39,669 bases of DNA from Labedaea rhizosphaerae (GCF_004362825.1 NZ_SNXZ01000016.1:1-39669); one strand, 5' to 3'. Shown: positions 17,643 through 25,517, numbered from the stretch's first letter. The notes: generated by a model from the letters alone, not told the origin. Numbers and translations: made by a program.

Positions 17643-17668
17643 CACGAATATTCTCCATGCTGAATACT
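17639..17668 (+). promoter_or_regulatory. Promoter of the ArsR-SRPBCC gene, predicted leaderless
   Basis: A perfect TTGACA (17639-17644), an 18-base spacer and AATACT (17663-17668) place the expected transcription start at about 17675, at the ATG (17676). No Shine-Dalgarno sequence is present. The -35 box overlaps the stop codon of the upstream regulator gene. Confidence 0.6.
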
Positions 17669-17680
17669 TCTCGGCATGGA
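17646..17680. promoter_or_regulatory. Nested dyads over the ArsR-SRPBCC promoter and start codon
   Basis: GAATATTC (17646-17653) is a perfect 8-bp palindrome in the spacer. TCCATGC (17654-17660) and GCATGGA (17674-17680) are perfect 7-bp arms 13 bases apart, the right arm covering the ATG. ArsR-type repressors bind such sites over their own promoters, so autoregulation is likely. Confidence 0.5.
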
Positions 17681-18449
17681 GCAGATCGCATCAGCACTCG
17701 GAGACGGCGCCCGCTGGCGCATCGTCGAGCTGCTGGCCGAGCGACCACGATCGGTCGGGGAACTGGCCGAGCTGACCGGCCTGCGTCAACCGCAGACCAC
17801 GAAGCACCTGCAAACGCTTGCGCGCAGTGGCCTCGTCACCGTCACCCCTCTCGGCCAGCGTCGCGTCTACGCGTTGGACTCCGCTCCGCTGAAGGAGTTC
17901 GAACGGCGGTTGCGGGACCTGATCGAGCGCACCGACGCGCACGCCGGTGACCGCGACGTCATCGCCCGCTACCAGGCTTCGATCGAAGCGGAGACCGCCG
18001 CAGCCGACCGTGCCCACTGGGCCGACGGCCGCACGTTCTCGTTCGAGCGGGTGCTGCCCGCGCCGCGCGAGGTCGTCTGGCGGCACTGGACCGACCCGAA
18101 CCTGCTGGCGTCGTGGTGGGCCCCGCCGTCGATGACGACGACCGAGTGCGTGATCGAGCCGTCGCCCGGCGGCCGCGCGGTCCTGGCCTACCGCGACGCC
18201 GAGGGGACCTACCGCTCGGAAGGCCGCGTCCACACGGCAATCCCGGCCGAACGCCTGGTGTTCGACCTGTCGATCGTGGACGCCTTCACCGCGACCTACG
18301 ACGTCACGTTCACCGAAGACACCCGCCTGCACATCGACATGACCATCACCGAATCCACTATGGACGCCGCCCAGTACGTAGCCGGCATCGAAACCGGCTG
18401 GGGCCAGGTCCTCGACAACCTCACGAGAGCATTGGGAGCAAAGCCATGA
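17676..18449 (+). CDS. ArsR-family HTH fused to SRPBCC (AHSA1) domain
   Basis: A 257-aa fusion. Residues 1-85 are an ArsR winged helix (LGDGARWRIVELL, VGELAELTGLRQPQTTKHLQTLARSGLVT). No metal-binding cysteines are seen. Residues about 122-250 are an AHSA1/START-like SRPBCC domain (FERVLPAPREVVWRHWTDP, LLASWWAP). Such fusions suggest a repressor whose ligand binds in the SRPBCC pocket. The gene overlaps the following DHFR-like gene as ATGA, so the pair is one transcription unit, probably autoregulated through the dyads at its promoter. Confidence 0.88.
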   Translation: MEQIASALGDGARWRIVELLAERPRSVGELAELTGLRQPQTTKHLQTLARSGLVTVTPLGQRRVYALDSAPLKEFERRLRDLIERTDAHAGDRDVIARYQASIEAETAAADRAHWADGRTFSFERVLPAPREVVWRHWTDPNLLASWWAPPSMTTTECVIEPSPGGRAVLAYRDAEGTYRSEGRVHTAIPAERLVFDLSIVDAFTATYDVTFTEDTRLHIDMTITESTMDAAQYVAGIETGWGQVLDNLTRALGAKP

Positions 18450-19033
18450 CCCGCAACGTCCGCGTCAACATCAGCCTCACCCTCGACGGCCACTACAACG
18501 GCCCGGACGGTCCGGGAGACATGGGCGCGATCATCCCGTTCGCCGTCACCGACGTGGCCCGCAACCACCTGAGCCGCATCCACGACGGTGCGACGACGGC
18601 CGTCTTCGGCCGCGGCAACGCCCTGGGCTTCGTCGGCTACTGGTCCACCGTCGCCGAGGACGAGAACGCCGACCCGCGCGACCGCGGTTATGCGAAGTGG
18701 TTGGTGGACGCGGAGAAGGTCGTCTTCTCCCGGACGCTGACCGAGGCGCCGTGGGACCACTCCCACGTGGTCGAGGGCGACCCGGCGGCCGTGATCGCCG
18801 AGCTCAAGGCTTCGGGGACTGGCGACATCCTGGTCAACACGGCGCCGTCGATCGCCAAGCCGTTGCTGGCGGCGGATTTGGTGGACGAGCTGTACCTGAT
18901 CGTGACGCCGGTGATCACGGGCGGCGGCGACCGCCTCTTCGAGGACGGCTTGCCCGCGACTCACTGGACCTTGACCCGTCAAGAGGTCGGCGAGACTGGC
19001 GAAATGGCCCTGATCTACACCCGCAAGCGCTGA
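18446..19033 (+). CDS. Dihydrofolate reductase family protein (RibD C-terminal-like)
   Basis: A 195-aa protein starting VRVNISLTLDGHYNGPDG, with AKWLVDAEKVVFSRTL, DILVNTAPSIAKPLLAADLVDELYL and TPVITGGGDRLFEDG. These are the hallmarks of the DHFR/RibD C-terminal family common in actinobacteria. It probably reduces a pyrimidine-like or other small substrate with NADPH; the true substrate is unknown. It is translationally coupled to the ArsR-SRPBCC gene, and is the likely target of that regulator. A 410-bp gene-free region follows. Confidence 0.85.
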   Translation: MTRNVRVNISLTLDGHYNGPDGPGDMGAIIPFAVTDVARNHLSRIHDGATTAVFGRGNALGFVGYWSTVAEDENADPRDRGYAKWLVDAEKVVFSRTLTEAPWDHSHVVEGDPAAVIAELKASGTGDILVNTAPSIAKPLLAADLVDELYLIVTPVITGGGDRLFEDGLPATHWTLTRQEVGETGEMALIYTRKR

Positions 19034-19052
19034 TCTCTGGTCCGGAATCTCA

Positions 19053-19182
19053 GTGGTGGGTTCGGTTTGACACGGGGACCCCCACGGCGGCCAGCAAGCG
19101 CGAAACAAGGGGCAGGCAGGCCTGCCCTTGCTTGCCGACCAGCGTACGGCCGCCGTGCCCCGTGTAAAACCGAACCCACCAC
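19053..19182. repeat. 130-bp near-perfect inverted repeat
   Basis: The left arm (19053-19092) and right arm (19148-19182) pair over 34 of 35 positions, with a five-base ACCCC insertion (19078-19082) in the left arm. Outside 19053/19182 pairing stops at once. The middle also folds: GCAAG (19094-19098) pairs with CTTGC (19131-19135), and CAAGGG-G-CAGG (19106-19116) with CCTGCCCTTG (19121-19130). The whole segment forms one long hairpin. It could be a MITE-like element, a cruciform or a structured RNA. No target-site duplication is visible. Confidence 0.85.
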
Positions 19183-19364
19183 CGGCCCGTTTGCTTGGCC
19201 TCGCTGGTGGGCCTTGTGTGGGTGCGGCCTGGTCTCGCAGGGGCGCTCATCTGCGGCGGCTTGGTCTCGCGGCGGCGCGGCCTTCCCGCTGCAGTGGGCG
19301 GCTGGCCGACTGCGCTGGTCACCACTCACGTGCCCAGCGCTGGTTCGAGAGGAGCTCGCACCGT

Positions 19365-19405
19365 GGGGGTGTGGGGGCTCGGCCCCCACAACAAAAGCCG
19401 AAACG
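19365..19405 (-). repeat. Terminator-flanking hairpin repeat, copy A
   Basis: GGGGGT-G-TGGGGG, a GTGGGGGC/GCCCCCAC hairpin (19371-19389, loop TCG) and a GAAACG end form a 41-base block. A very similar 40-base block lies at 26317-26356 beside the terminator of a tRNA gene. Both sit directly downstream (minus strand) of a stable-RNA terminator. Confidence 0.6.
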
Positions 19406-19436
19406 CCCCTGTCCGCGCTTTCCGCGGACAGGGGCG
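19404..19436 (-). terminator. Intrinsic terminator of ssrA
   Basis: A perfect 14-bp stem (19404-19417 with 19423-19436) has a five-base loop and is followed on the minus strand by TTTCGGCTTTTGTT. It begins eight bases past the mature tmRNA 3' end. Confidence 0.9.
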
Positions 19437-19443
19437 CTCCGAG

Positions 19444-19814
19444 TGGAGGTGCCGGGAATCGAACCCGGGTCCTCTGTCGTCTCGACAGGACTTCTCCGTG
19501 CGCAGTTCGCTATGCCTCTACTCGGCCCCGTCGGTCACGCGAACAAGCCGACGTGACGGGCCCAGTCACTGTGAGTGTCCCTACCAGCCCCCGTGACCGG
19601 GTCTGGCGGTGAGCCTCCTAGCTGATGCCGGCTGACCAGGGCGGAGGCGCCCCTGGGCCGACAGACTTCGCCTCGCTCAGGCGGCGAGGGCGAAGTCGCG
19701 CTGACTGTTAGTCTTGGCGCTTATTGGTTTGCGGGCGACGCTTGAGGTGGTCATCCCGCCTGCACCTGCACGCTTCCCCTGACTCAACGTCCAGAGTCGA
19801 AACCGTTCACCCCC
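19444..19814 (-). ncRNA. ssrA: Transfer-messenger RNA (tmRNA)
   Basis: About 371 nt. The 5' end GGGGGUG pairs with CACCUCC at the 3' end to form the acceptor stem, GGUUUCGAC follows near the 5' end, and GGUUCGAUUCC forms the T arm. CCA is not encoded (the genomic bases after the discriminator A are CTC). The tag reading frame is at 19677-19718 and encodes AKTNSQRDFALAA followed by TGA, with GCC as resume codon; the ALAA end is the degradation signal. tmRNA with SmpB frees ribosomes stalled on broken mRNA and tags the product. smpB lies about 1.7 kb away on the same strand. Confidence 0.96.
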
Positions 19815-19871
19815 TTGTTGGGATCTGTCTCTGCAAGTCTAACGCTTCCGCCAACCTGGATCATCCCGATT

Positions 19872-19889
19872 GGTAGGGCTAGCTCTACC
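19872..19889. promoter_or_regulatory. 18-bp near-palindrome between ssrA and sensor-domain gene
   Basis: GGTAG-G-GCTAGC-T-CTACC is symmetric apart from one base pair. It lies 58 bases upstream of the mature ssrA 5' end and 84 bases before the sensor-domain gene, in their shared divergent promoter region, so it may act on either. No clear -35 box was found for ssrA; TAGACT (minus strand, about 22 bases before the mature end) is a possible -10. Confidence 0.4.
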
Positions 19890-19972
19890 CCGATCCGGTG
19901 CCTCGCCCCATCGTGACCGGGCCGGCCTGCGAGCATGCTGAACGCATGACGACGGTTGTGGGGAGAGGGACG

Positions 19973-20668
19973 ATGACAACGGTGGAGGAAACGACGGCGG
20001 GCACGCCGTCGGTGGGTGCCGCGAACGTGTACTTGCTCACCACGCTGCCGCTCGGCATCTTCTGGTTCACGATGACGGTCGCCGTGTTCTCCATGGGCGT
20101 CCCGCTGCTGATGTTCTGGCTCGGTCTGCCCATCGCGATGCTCGGCATGATGATGTGGCGCGGCGGCGCTCGCCTGGAGCGCGCACGCGCCCGCACGCTG
20201 CTCAACCGCTTCATCGCCGAGCCGTACCGGCCGCTGCCCGGCGGGTTCATGCAGGACATGAAGGCCCGCGCGAAGGACCCGGCCACCTGGCGTGACATGG
20301 TCTACCTGGTGTTGCTGTTCCCGATCGGCCTCTTCTGGTTCATCTCGTTCGTGACGCTGTGGGCCGTGGGCCTCGGCCTGACCACGCTGTGGATCTGGTT
20401 CCGGTACCTGCCCAACGGCGAGGCACCGCTGCTGGACTGGGGCCAGGGCAACGGCCCGGTCATCCTGGTGAACTCGACGCTCGACGCCCTGCCGTGGGCG
20501 ATCGGCGGGCTGCTGGTCCTGGTGGCGACGGTGTTCCTGAGCCGGGCCGCGGCCAAGCTGCACGGGCGGTTCGCGCAGGCGATGCTGGCGCCGACCTGGG
20601 GTCAGCTGCGCCGGGCCGACGAGCAGTACCGCGAGCGCTTCGACGCTACCCGGACGTACCCAGCCTGA
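19973..20668 (+). CDS. Sensor-domain-containing membrane protein (no kinase)
   Basis: A 231-aa protein with two hydrophobic hairpins (about 22-65 and 105-140) and a last helix near 180-200. It has LPLGIFWFTMTVAVFSMG and FPIGLFWFISFVTLWAVGL, the paired motif of the putative sensor domain found at the N-terminus of many actinobacterial histidine kinases. Here the domain stands alone with no kinase attached or adjacent. ATG 19973 follows GGGGAGAGGG by a few bases; an earlier ATG at 19946 lacks such a site. The 3' end overlaps the convergent amidohydrolase gene by 23 bp. Confidence 0.75.
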   Translation: MTTVEETTAGTPSVGAANVYLLTTLPLGIFWFTMTVAVFSMGVPLLMFWLGLPIAMLGMMMWRGGARLERARARTLLNRFIAEPYRPLPGGFMQDMKARAKDPATWRDMVYLVLLFPIGLFWFISFVTLWAVGLGLTTLWIWFRYLPNGEAPLLDWGQGNGPVILVNSTLDALPWAIGGLLVLVATVFLSRAAAKLHGRFAQAMLAPTWGQLRRADEQYRERFDATRTYPA

Positions 20669-21554
20669 GCAGGCGCGACGGGTTGTCGTGCAGGACGGCA
20701 CGCAGGAACGGCTCGCCGAGCCGGTCGTCGGCTTGCGCCCAGCCGGCGATCGCGGCGAGCTGTTCGGCGTACGGGTACGGGATGGACGGGAAGTCCGTGC
20801 CCAGGACGATCCGGTCTGGCAGGGCCGCCAGCCGGTCCAGCCAGTCGTCCGGCAGCGGGCTCATGCCGGCGGTGAACGCGACGCCCACCATTGTCGTGTC
20901 GAGGTGCAGGCGCGGGTAGCGCTGCGCCAGGTCGAGCGCCAGGCCGATCTCCGGCATCCCGGCGTGGGCGAGCACCGCGGTCAGCGCCGGGTGCCTGCGC
21001 AGGACCTCTTCGAACACGTCGAGCCCGGTGAACTCGCCGGGAGCGGGACCGTGCCCGCAGTGGATGACGACCGGCACACCGGCGTCGGCGATCATGCCCC
21101 ACGCCTGGTCGAGCAGCGGGTCACGCGGGTCGTAGCCGCCGACCTGCACGTGGGCCTTCACGCACCGCGCACCGGCTTCGAGGGCCGCGCCCAGGTAGCT
21201 CGTCACGCCGGGCTCGGCGTAGATCGTGGCGGTCGGGACGGCGCCGGGCGTGCGGGCGGCGAAGTCCAGCACCCACTCGGTCAGCCACGCGCCCATGCCC
21301 GGCTTGTGCGGGTAGACCAGCGGCGCGAACACGCCGACGTTCAGTTTGCGCAGCACGTCCAGTCTGTCCTCTTCGGACATCCGGTACTGGATCGGCCACG
21401 GGGTGCCGTAGTGCTCCGCGGCTTCGTCGAAGTACGCCCACACCTTCTGCTGCATCCGGTCGGGCAGGAAGTGCAGGTGCAGGTCGACCAGGTGCGGCAG
21501 CCCGAGCGAGGCGACCCACGGCGCCACGTCGGCGTCGGTCAGCGGCCCGCTCAC
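20646..21554 (-). CDS. Amidohydrolase family protein (Amidohydro_2 type)
   Basis: A 302-aa metal-dependent hydrolase of the TIM-barrel amidohydrolase superfamily. HLH (26-28), [17 protein letters not shown] and [11 protein letters not shown] give the metal-binding histidines and the final aspartate. The family contains decarboxylases and lactonases acting on aromatic or sugar acids; the substrate is unknown. Its GTG start overlaps the smpB stop as GTGA, so translation is coupled to smpB. A link to ribosome rescue is not expected from the family. Confidence 0.85.
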   Translation of the reverse strand: MSGPLTDADVAPWVASLGLPHLVDLHLHFLPDRMQQKVWAYFDEAAEHYGTPWPIQYRMSEEDRLDVLRKLNVGVFAPLVYPHKPGMGAWLTEWVLDFAARTPGAVPTATIYAEPGVTSYLGAALEAGARCVKAHVQVGGYDPRDPLLDQAWGMIADAGVPVVIHCGHGPAPGEFTGLDVFEEVLRRHPALTAVLAHAGMPEIGLALDLAQRYPRLHLDTTMVGVAFTAGMSPLPDDWLDRLAALPDRIVLGTDFPSIPYPYAEQLAAIAGWAQADDRLGEPFLRAVLHDNPSRLLRLGTSG

Positions 21555-22030
21555 CAGCGGCCGCGCTTGGCCGCCCGCCCGGCCGCCCGCGCGATCTCGC
21601 GCTGGGCATCACGCTTGGCCAGGTCCTGGCGCTTGTCGTAGGACTTCTTGCCCTTCGCCAACGCCAGTTCGACCTTCACCTTGCCGTCCTTGAAGTACAG
21701 CGACAGCGGAACGAGGGACAGACCGCTCTCCCTCGTTTTGCCGATCAGCCGCTCGATCTCCTTGCGGTGCAGCAAGAGCTTGCGGGTGCGGCGCGGCGTG
21801 TGGTTGGTCCACGTGCCCTGCACGTACTCGGGGATGTGCAGGTTGCGCAGCCACACCTCGCCGTCGTCGACCGTGGCGAAAGCGTCCACAAGCGACGCCC
21901 GACCCTCGCGCAGGCTCTTGACCTCGGTGCCCATCAGCACCACGCCCGCCTCGTAGGTGTCGAGCACGGTGTAGTCGTGCCGAGCCTTGCGGTTCGACGC
22001 GATCACCTTCTGCCCGCGTTCTTTCACCAT
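21551..22030 (-). CDS. smpB: SsrA-binding protein SmpB
   Basis: A 159-aa protein, the usual length. It begins [22 protein letters not shown] and has [32 protein letters not shown] and the C-terminal [16 protein letters not shown] tail that mimics a codon-anticodon in the decoding site. It delivers tmRNA to stalled ribosomes. It follows ftsX by 30 bases, as is usual in actinobacteria, and overlaps the amidohydrolase start by four bases. Confidence 0.97.
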   Translation of the reverse strand: MVKERGQKVIASNRKARHDYTVLDTYEAGVVLMGTEVKSLREGRASLVDAFATVDDGEVWLRNLHIPEYVQGTWTNHTPRRTRKLLLHRKEIERLIGKTRESGLSLVPLSLYFKDGKVKVELALAKGKKSYDKRQDLAKRDAQREIARAAGRAAKRGRW

Positions 22031-22060
22031 GGTGTTGACCTTACGTACCTGGGCAAATGC

Positions 22061-22990
22061 TTAGTGCCGCACGTACAGGCGCAGGGTCACGTATCCGGTG
22101 AACGCCGAGATCACGATGGCCGACAGCAACAGCCACGGCGACACGAGTATCACGTCCAACGAATCGATCGGCGGCATGATTCCCGCGGAGATCGGGCCGG
22201 CCAGGACCTTGTCGAGGAACCACGCCTTGGCGCCGAACAGCCCCAGCGTGCCGAGGATGGCACCGACGACGCCGGCGACCACCGCTTCCAGAAGGAAGGG
22301 CAGCTGGGTGTACCACCGCGTCGCGCCCACCAGGCGCATGATGCCGACTTCTGTTCGCCGCGTGAACGCCGAGACCTGGATCGTGTTGGAGATCAGCAGC
22401 AGGGCGGCGACGGCCTGGATCAACGCGATCGCGAACGTCGCGTTGCGGATGCCGTTGAGCAGCCCGAAGAACCGCTTGAGGAAGTCGGCTTGGTCGCCGA
22501 CGGTGTCCACGCCGGGCTTGCCGCTGTAGGTCTGCTTGATGACGTCGGAGCGGTTCGGGTCCTTGGTCTTCACCTGGAACGACGCGGGCAGCGACTCCTG
22601 GCGCGCCAGCTTCAGCAGCTCCGGCTGGGCGGCGAAGATCTCCTGGAACCGCTTGTACGCCTGGGCCCGGCTCTCGAAGACCACCGACTCGACGGCCGGG
22701 TCGTTCTCCAGCTGGGTGCGCAGCGCCGTGCACTCCTGCGTGCTGCAGCCCGGGCCCGCCTTGCCGTTGACCAAGGTGTCGTTCTCGGCGCTGACGTCCT
22801 TGGTCAGGTAGACGGTGACCTCGACCTTGTCGTTGTAGATCACCGACATCTTGTCGATCATGCGGACGACCAGCAGGCCGCCGCCGAGCAGGCCCAGCGA
22901 GATGGCGGTGGTCAGGATCATCGCGACGGTCATGGTCACGTTGCGACGCAGGCCGGTGATGACCTCGCTGATCACGAAGCTGGCACGCAT
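22061..22990 (-). CDS. ftsX: Cell division protein FtsX
   Basis: A 309-aa membrane subunit of the FtsEX complex. There is one N-terminal transmembrane helix (about 20-43), an extracellular domain (about 45-205) and three C-terminal helices with the FtsX-core motif EVGIMRLVGATRWY. The extracellular domain has Cys82 and Cys87 close together (GCSTQECT), which could form a disulfide. In mycobacteria FtsX activates the peptidoglycan hydrolase RipC through this domain. The gene follows ftsE by 48 bases. Confidence 0.96.
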   Translation of the reverse strand: MRASFVISEVITGLRRNVTMTVAMILTTAISLGLLGGGLLVVRMIDKMSVIYNDKVEVTVYLTKDVSAENDTLVNGKAGPGCSTQECTALRTQLENDPAVESVVFESRAQAYKRFQEIFAAQPELLKLARQESLPASFQVKTKDPNRSDVIKQTYSGKPGVDTVGDQADFLKRFFGLLNGIRNATFAIALIQAVAALLLISNTIQVSAFTRRTEVGIMRLVGATRWYTQLPFLLEAVVAGVVGAILGTLGLFGAKAWFLDKVLAGPISAGIMPPIDSLDVILVSPWLLLSAIVISAFTGYVTLRLYVRH

Positions 22991-23038
22991 GGGGCAGGGA
23001 GTCCTCGGGAGTCGGGGGAAGAGGCGGTGGGGTTCGGG

Positions 23039-23728
23039 TCAGCGGCCTACGCCGTAGACGCCGCGGGCGTCGTCACGGATGACCCGGCCGAGAGAGAGCT
23101 CGACGACCCGGCGGCGCATCGAGTCCACGATGGAGTGGTCGTGCGTCGCCATGAGGACCGTGGTGCCCGTGCGGTTGATCCGCTCCAGCAACAACATGAT
23201 GTCCTGGCTGGTGTCGGGGTCCAGGTTTCCGGTGGGCTCGTCGGCGAGCAGCATCAGCGGCCGGTTCACGAACGCGCGCGCGATCGCGACGCGCTGCTGC
23301 TCACCACCGGAGAGCTCGTTCGGCATCCGGTTCGCCTTGCCGTCGAGGCCGACGAGCTCGAGCACCTCGGGCACGACCTTCTTGATGGTCGGCCGCGGCT
23401 TGCCGATCACCTCCAGGGCGAAAGCGACGTTCTCGGCGACCGTCTTGTTGGCCAGCAACCGGAAGTCCTGGAACACACAGCCGATCGACTGGCGCAGCCG
23501 CGGGACGCGGCGCCGGGCCATCCGCGCCACGTCGAAGTTCGCGACGTAGACCCGGCCCTTCGAAGGGATCTCCTCGCGCAGCAACAGGCGCAGGAACGTC
23601 GACTTGCCCGAGCCGGACGGTCCGATGAGGAACACGAACTCGCCCTTGTCCACCTCGACGTCGACGTTGTCCAGCGCGGGGCGTGCGGAGGACTTGTAGG
23701 TCTTGGAAACGTGTTCGAGCCGGATCAC
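23039..23728 (-). CDS. ftsE: Cell division ATP-binding protein FtsE
   Basis: A 229-aa ABC ATPase. Walker [10 protein letters not shown] (36-44), the signature LSGGEQQR, Walker [12 protein letters not shown] and the H-loop ATHD are all present. With FtsX it couples ATP hydrolysis to cell-wall hydrolysis at the septum. The start is GTG 23728. Its only purine-rich upstream segment, AGGTAG, lies within the stem of a long inverted repeat ending ten bases before the start, so translation may be structurally controlled. Confidence 0.96.
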   Translation of the reverse strand: MIRLEHVSKTYKSSARPALDNVDVEVDKGEFVFLIGPSGSGKSTFLRLLLREEIPSKGRVYVANFDVARMARRRVPRLRQSIGCVFQDFRLLANKTVAENVAFALEVIGKPRPTIKKVVPEVLELVGLDGKANRMPNELSGGEQQRVAIARAFVNRPLMLLADEPTGNLDPDTSQDIMLLLERINRTGTTVLMATHDHSIVDSMRRRVVELSLGRVIRDDARGVYGVGR

Positions 23729-23737
23729 GAGGCGCGA

Positions 23738-23799
23738 GTCTACCTGCGGCCGTTATCGACCCGTTGCAGTACCGGCTTGATGACTCTTCGCAGGTAGAC
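23738..23799 (-). promoter_or_regulatory. Long-range hairpin in the prfB-ftsE intergenic region
   Basis: GTCTACCTGCG (23738-23748) and CGCAGGTAGAC (23789-23799) are perfect 11-bp arms with a 40-base loop that contains a smaller GCCG/CGGC pairing. It fills the 73-bp gap between the prfB stop and ftsE start. It lacks a following U-tract, so it is not a standard terminator. It contains the possible ftsE ribosome-binding segment. Confidence 0.6.
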
Positions 23800-23801
23800 G
23801 G

Positions 23802-24899
23802 CTACGCAGTCTTGCGCCAGCGGATGCCGGCCTCCAGGAAGCCGTCGATGTCGCCGTCGAGCACCGCCGAGGGGTTGCCGACCTCGAATTCGGTCCGCAG
23901 GTCCTTGACCATCTGGTACGGGTGCAGGACGTAGGAACGCATCTGGTTGCCCCAGGACCCGCTGGAGGTGTCCTTGAGGGCGTCCATCGCGGCCTGCTCC
24001 TCCTCGCGGCGCCGCTCGAGCAGCTTCGCCTGCAGCACGGCCATGGCCGACGCCTTGTTCTGCAGCTGCGAGCGCTCGTTCTGGCACGACACCACGATGC
24101 CGGTCGGGAGGTGGGTCAGGCGGACGGCGGAGTCGGTGGTGTTCACGCCCTGCCCGCCGGGGCCGGACGAGCGGTAGACGTCGACGCGCAGGTCCTTCTC
24201 GTCGATGACGACGTGGTCGGTCTGCTCGACCACGGGCGCGACCTCGACCGCGGCGAACGAGGTCTGGCGGCGGCCCTGGTTGTCGAACGGCGAGATGCGC
24301 ACGAGCCGGTGGGTGCCCTGCTCGACGGACAGCGTGCCGTAGGCGTACGGCGCGCTCACCTTGAAGGTGGCCGACTTGATGCCCGCCTCTTCGGCGTAGG
24401 AGACGTCGTAGACCTCGGTCGGGTAGCCGTGGCGCTCGGCCCAGCGCAGGTACATGCGCATGAGCATCTCGGCGAAGTCGGCGGCGTCGACGCCGCCCGC
24501 CTCGGACCGGATGGTCACCAGCGCGTCGCGCTCGTCGTACTCGCCGGAGAGCAGCGTGCGCACCTCGATGGAGGCGATGTCGGTGCGGAGGCGGGCGCGC
24601 TCGGCGTCCGCCTCCGCGAGGCTTCCCTCGTCCCCTTCGTCCTCGGCGAGCTCGTAGAGCACGGGCAGGTCGTCGAGGCGGGACCGCAGTTCCTCGATCC
24701 GGCGCAGTTCACCTTGCTTGTGCGAGAGCTGGCTGGTGACCTTCTGCGCGTTCTCCGGGTCGTCCCAGAGGTCCGGCTTGGTCGCCTGGGTCTCCAACTC
24801 GCCGATGGTCGAGCGCAGTCCATCGAGGTCCATCACCGCCTCGACGTTGCCGAGCGTCGCGGAGAGGTCCTTGAGGTCTGCTGCCACATCGGGGTTCAC
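23802..24899 (-). CDS. prfB: Peptide chain release factor 2
   Basis: A 365-aa class I release factor. The SPF anticodon tripeptide (203-205, specific for UGA and UAA) and the GGQ motif (248-250, in SGPGGQGVN) that triggers peptide release are both present. The gene is a single open frame from the GTG start; the programmed frameshift known from E. coli prfB is absent. It is upstream of ftsE on the same strand, the conserved actinobacterial order. Confidence 0.97.
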   Translation of the reverse strand: MNPDVAADLKDLSATLGNVEAVMDLDGLRSTIGELETQATKPDLWDDPENAQKVTSQLSHKQGELRRIEELRSRLDDLPVLYELAEDEGDEGSLAEADAERARLRTDIASIEVRTLLSGEYDERDALVTIRSEAGGVDAADFAEMLMRMYLRWAERHGYPTEVYDVSYAEEAGIKSATFKVSAPYAYGTLSVEQGTHRLVRISPFDNQGRRQTSFAAVEVAPVVEQTDHVVIDEKDLRVDVYRSSGPGGQGVNTTDSAVRLTHLPTGIVVSCQNERSQLQNKASAMAVLQAKLLERRREEEQAAMDALKDTSSGSWGNQMRSYVLHPYQMVKDLRTEFEVGNPSAVLDGDIDGFLEAGIRWRKTA

Positions 24900-24952
24900 A
24901 CCGGCAAAGATTACGCGGAATGCCGGACGTGCCGGTGGTCAGCCTGGGGTTG

Positions 24953-25453
24953 TCAGCTGCCGGAGATGGAGTCGAGCAGCTTGAGCGTGGCCTTCGCGCG
25001 GGCGACCCCGTACTCGGCGATCGCCTTGGCGTTGGGGCCTTCGGCGCTCTTGGCCGCGGCGCGGGCCGCGTCGTGCTCGGCGGTGTAGGCCTGCTTGGCG
25101 GAGTCGATCAACGCGGACCGCTGCTTCGCGGTGAGCGTGTCGGCGTGCACCAGGCGCAGGATCAGCGGGCTGCGCAGGTGGTCGGGGCCGGGCTCGCCGG
25201 TGAGCCAGGTCTTGAAGGCCTTCTTGCCGGCAGCGGTGATCACGTACTGCTGGCTGGAGCGGGCACCTTGCTTGCCGAGCCGGACGAGGCCGGAGTCGGC
25301 GAGCGCGGGCAGCTCCCGGTAGACCTGGCTGCGGGTCACGCTGAAGAACGAGCCGAACCGCTCACGAGCGGCGGCGACGAGCTGCCCACCGGTTTGGGGA
25401 CCGTCGTGCAGCAGCCCGAGCAATGCGGCGGCAGTGGCATTGAGATCAGACAC
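24953..25453 (-). CDS. PadR family transcriptional regulator
   Basis: A 166-aa regulator. The N-terminal winged helix has ATAALLGLLHDGPQTGGQLV, FFSVTRSQVYRELPALADSGLV and SSQQYVITAAGKKAF, all typical of PadR. The C-terminal Vir-like dimerisation helices follow (about 90-166). The start GTG 25453 gives MSDLNATAA; the upstream extension of the frame is unlike the family. PadR proteins repress stress or efflux genes; no divergent target is visible here. It is 53 bases upstream of prfB. Confidence 0.86.
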   Translation of the reverse strand: MSDLNATAAALLGLLHDGPQTGGQLVAAARERFGSFFSVTRSQVYRELPALADSGLVRLGKQGARSSQQYVITAAGKKAFKTWLTGEPGPDHLRSPLILRLVHADTLTAKQRSALIDSAKQAYTAEHDAARAAAKSAEGPNAKAIAEYGVARAKATLKLLDSISGS

Positions 25454-25481
25454 CCCACAACCGTGCCACGCGGAGCGTTGG

Positions 25482-25517
25482 CTGTCCACAGTGGCCGCTA
25501 AATCTGTCCAATGTGGC
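25482..25517. promoter_or_regulatory. Two direct repeats upstream of the PadR gene
   Basis: CTGTCCACAGTGGC (25482-25495) and CTGTCCAATGTGGC (25504-25517) are 22 bp apart, about two helical turns. The first contains the dyad CCAC-A-GTGG. They start 29 bases upstream of the PadR start, a likely position for autoregulation. The core word also occurs within genes elsewhere in the window, which weakens the case. Confidence 0.35.

Larger units (their letters stand above)
19034..19443. other. Gene-free region between DHFR-like gene and ssrA
   Basis: No credible gene is seen. It holds the 130-bp inverted repeat (19053-19182), about 180 bases with no recognised feature (19183-19364), a second hairpin (19371-19389) and the ssrA terminator (19404-19436). 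Open frames here overlap tmRNA or the repeat and are not supported. Confidence 0.7.

Noticed and set aside
19067-19612. Open frames through the inverted repeat and tmRNA
   Set aside because: tmRNA and its terminator explain the sequence, and the frames have no ribosome-binding site or family signature.
22998-23015. GGGAGTC direct repeats before ftsX
   Set aside because: They are short and only two copies, with no symmetry or clear position effect.
21767-23797. A 676-codon plus-strand frame opposite smpB, ftsX and ftsE
   Set aside because: It crosses three well-known genes in antisense and has low-complexity composition.
23802-24899. Programmed frameshift in prfB
   Set aside because: The gene is one uninterrupted frame from GTG, with no in-frame UGA near the start.
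23922-25088. A 388-codon frame antisense to prfB and PadR
   Set aside because: The opposite strand holds RF2 with intact SPF and GGQ motifs.
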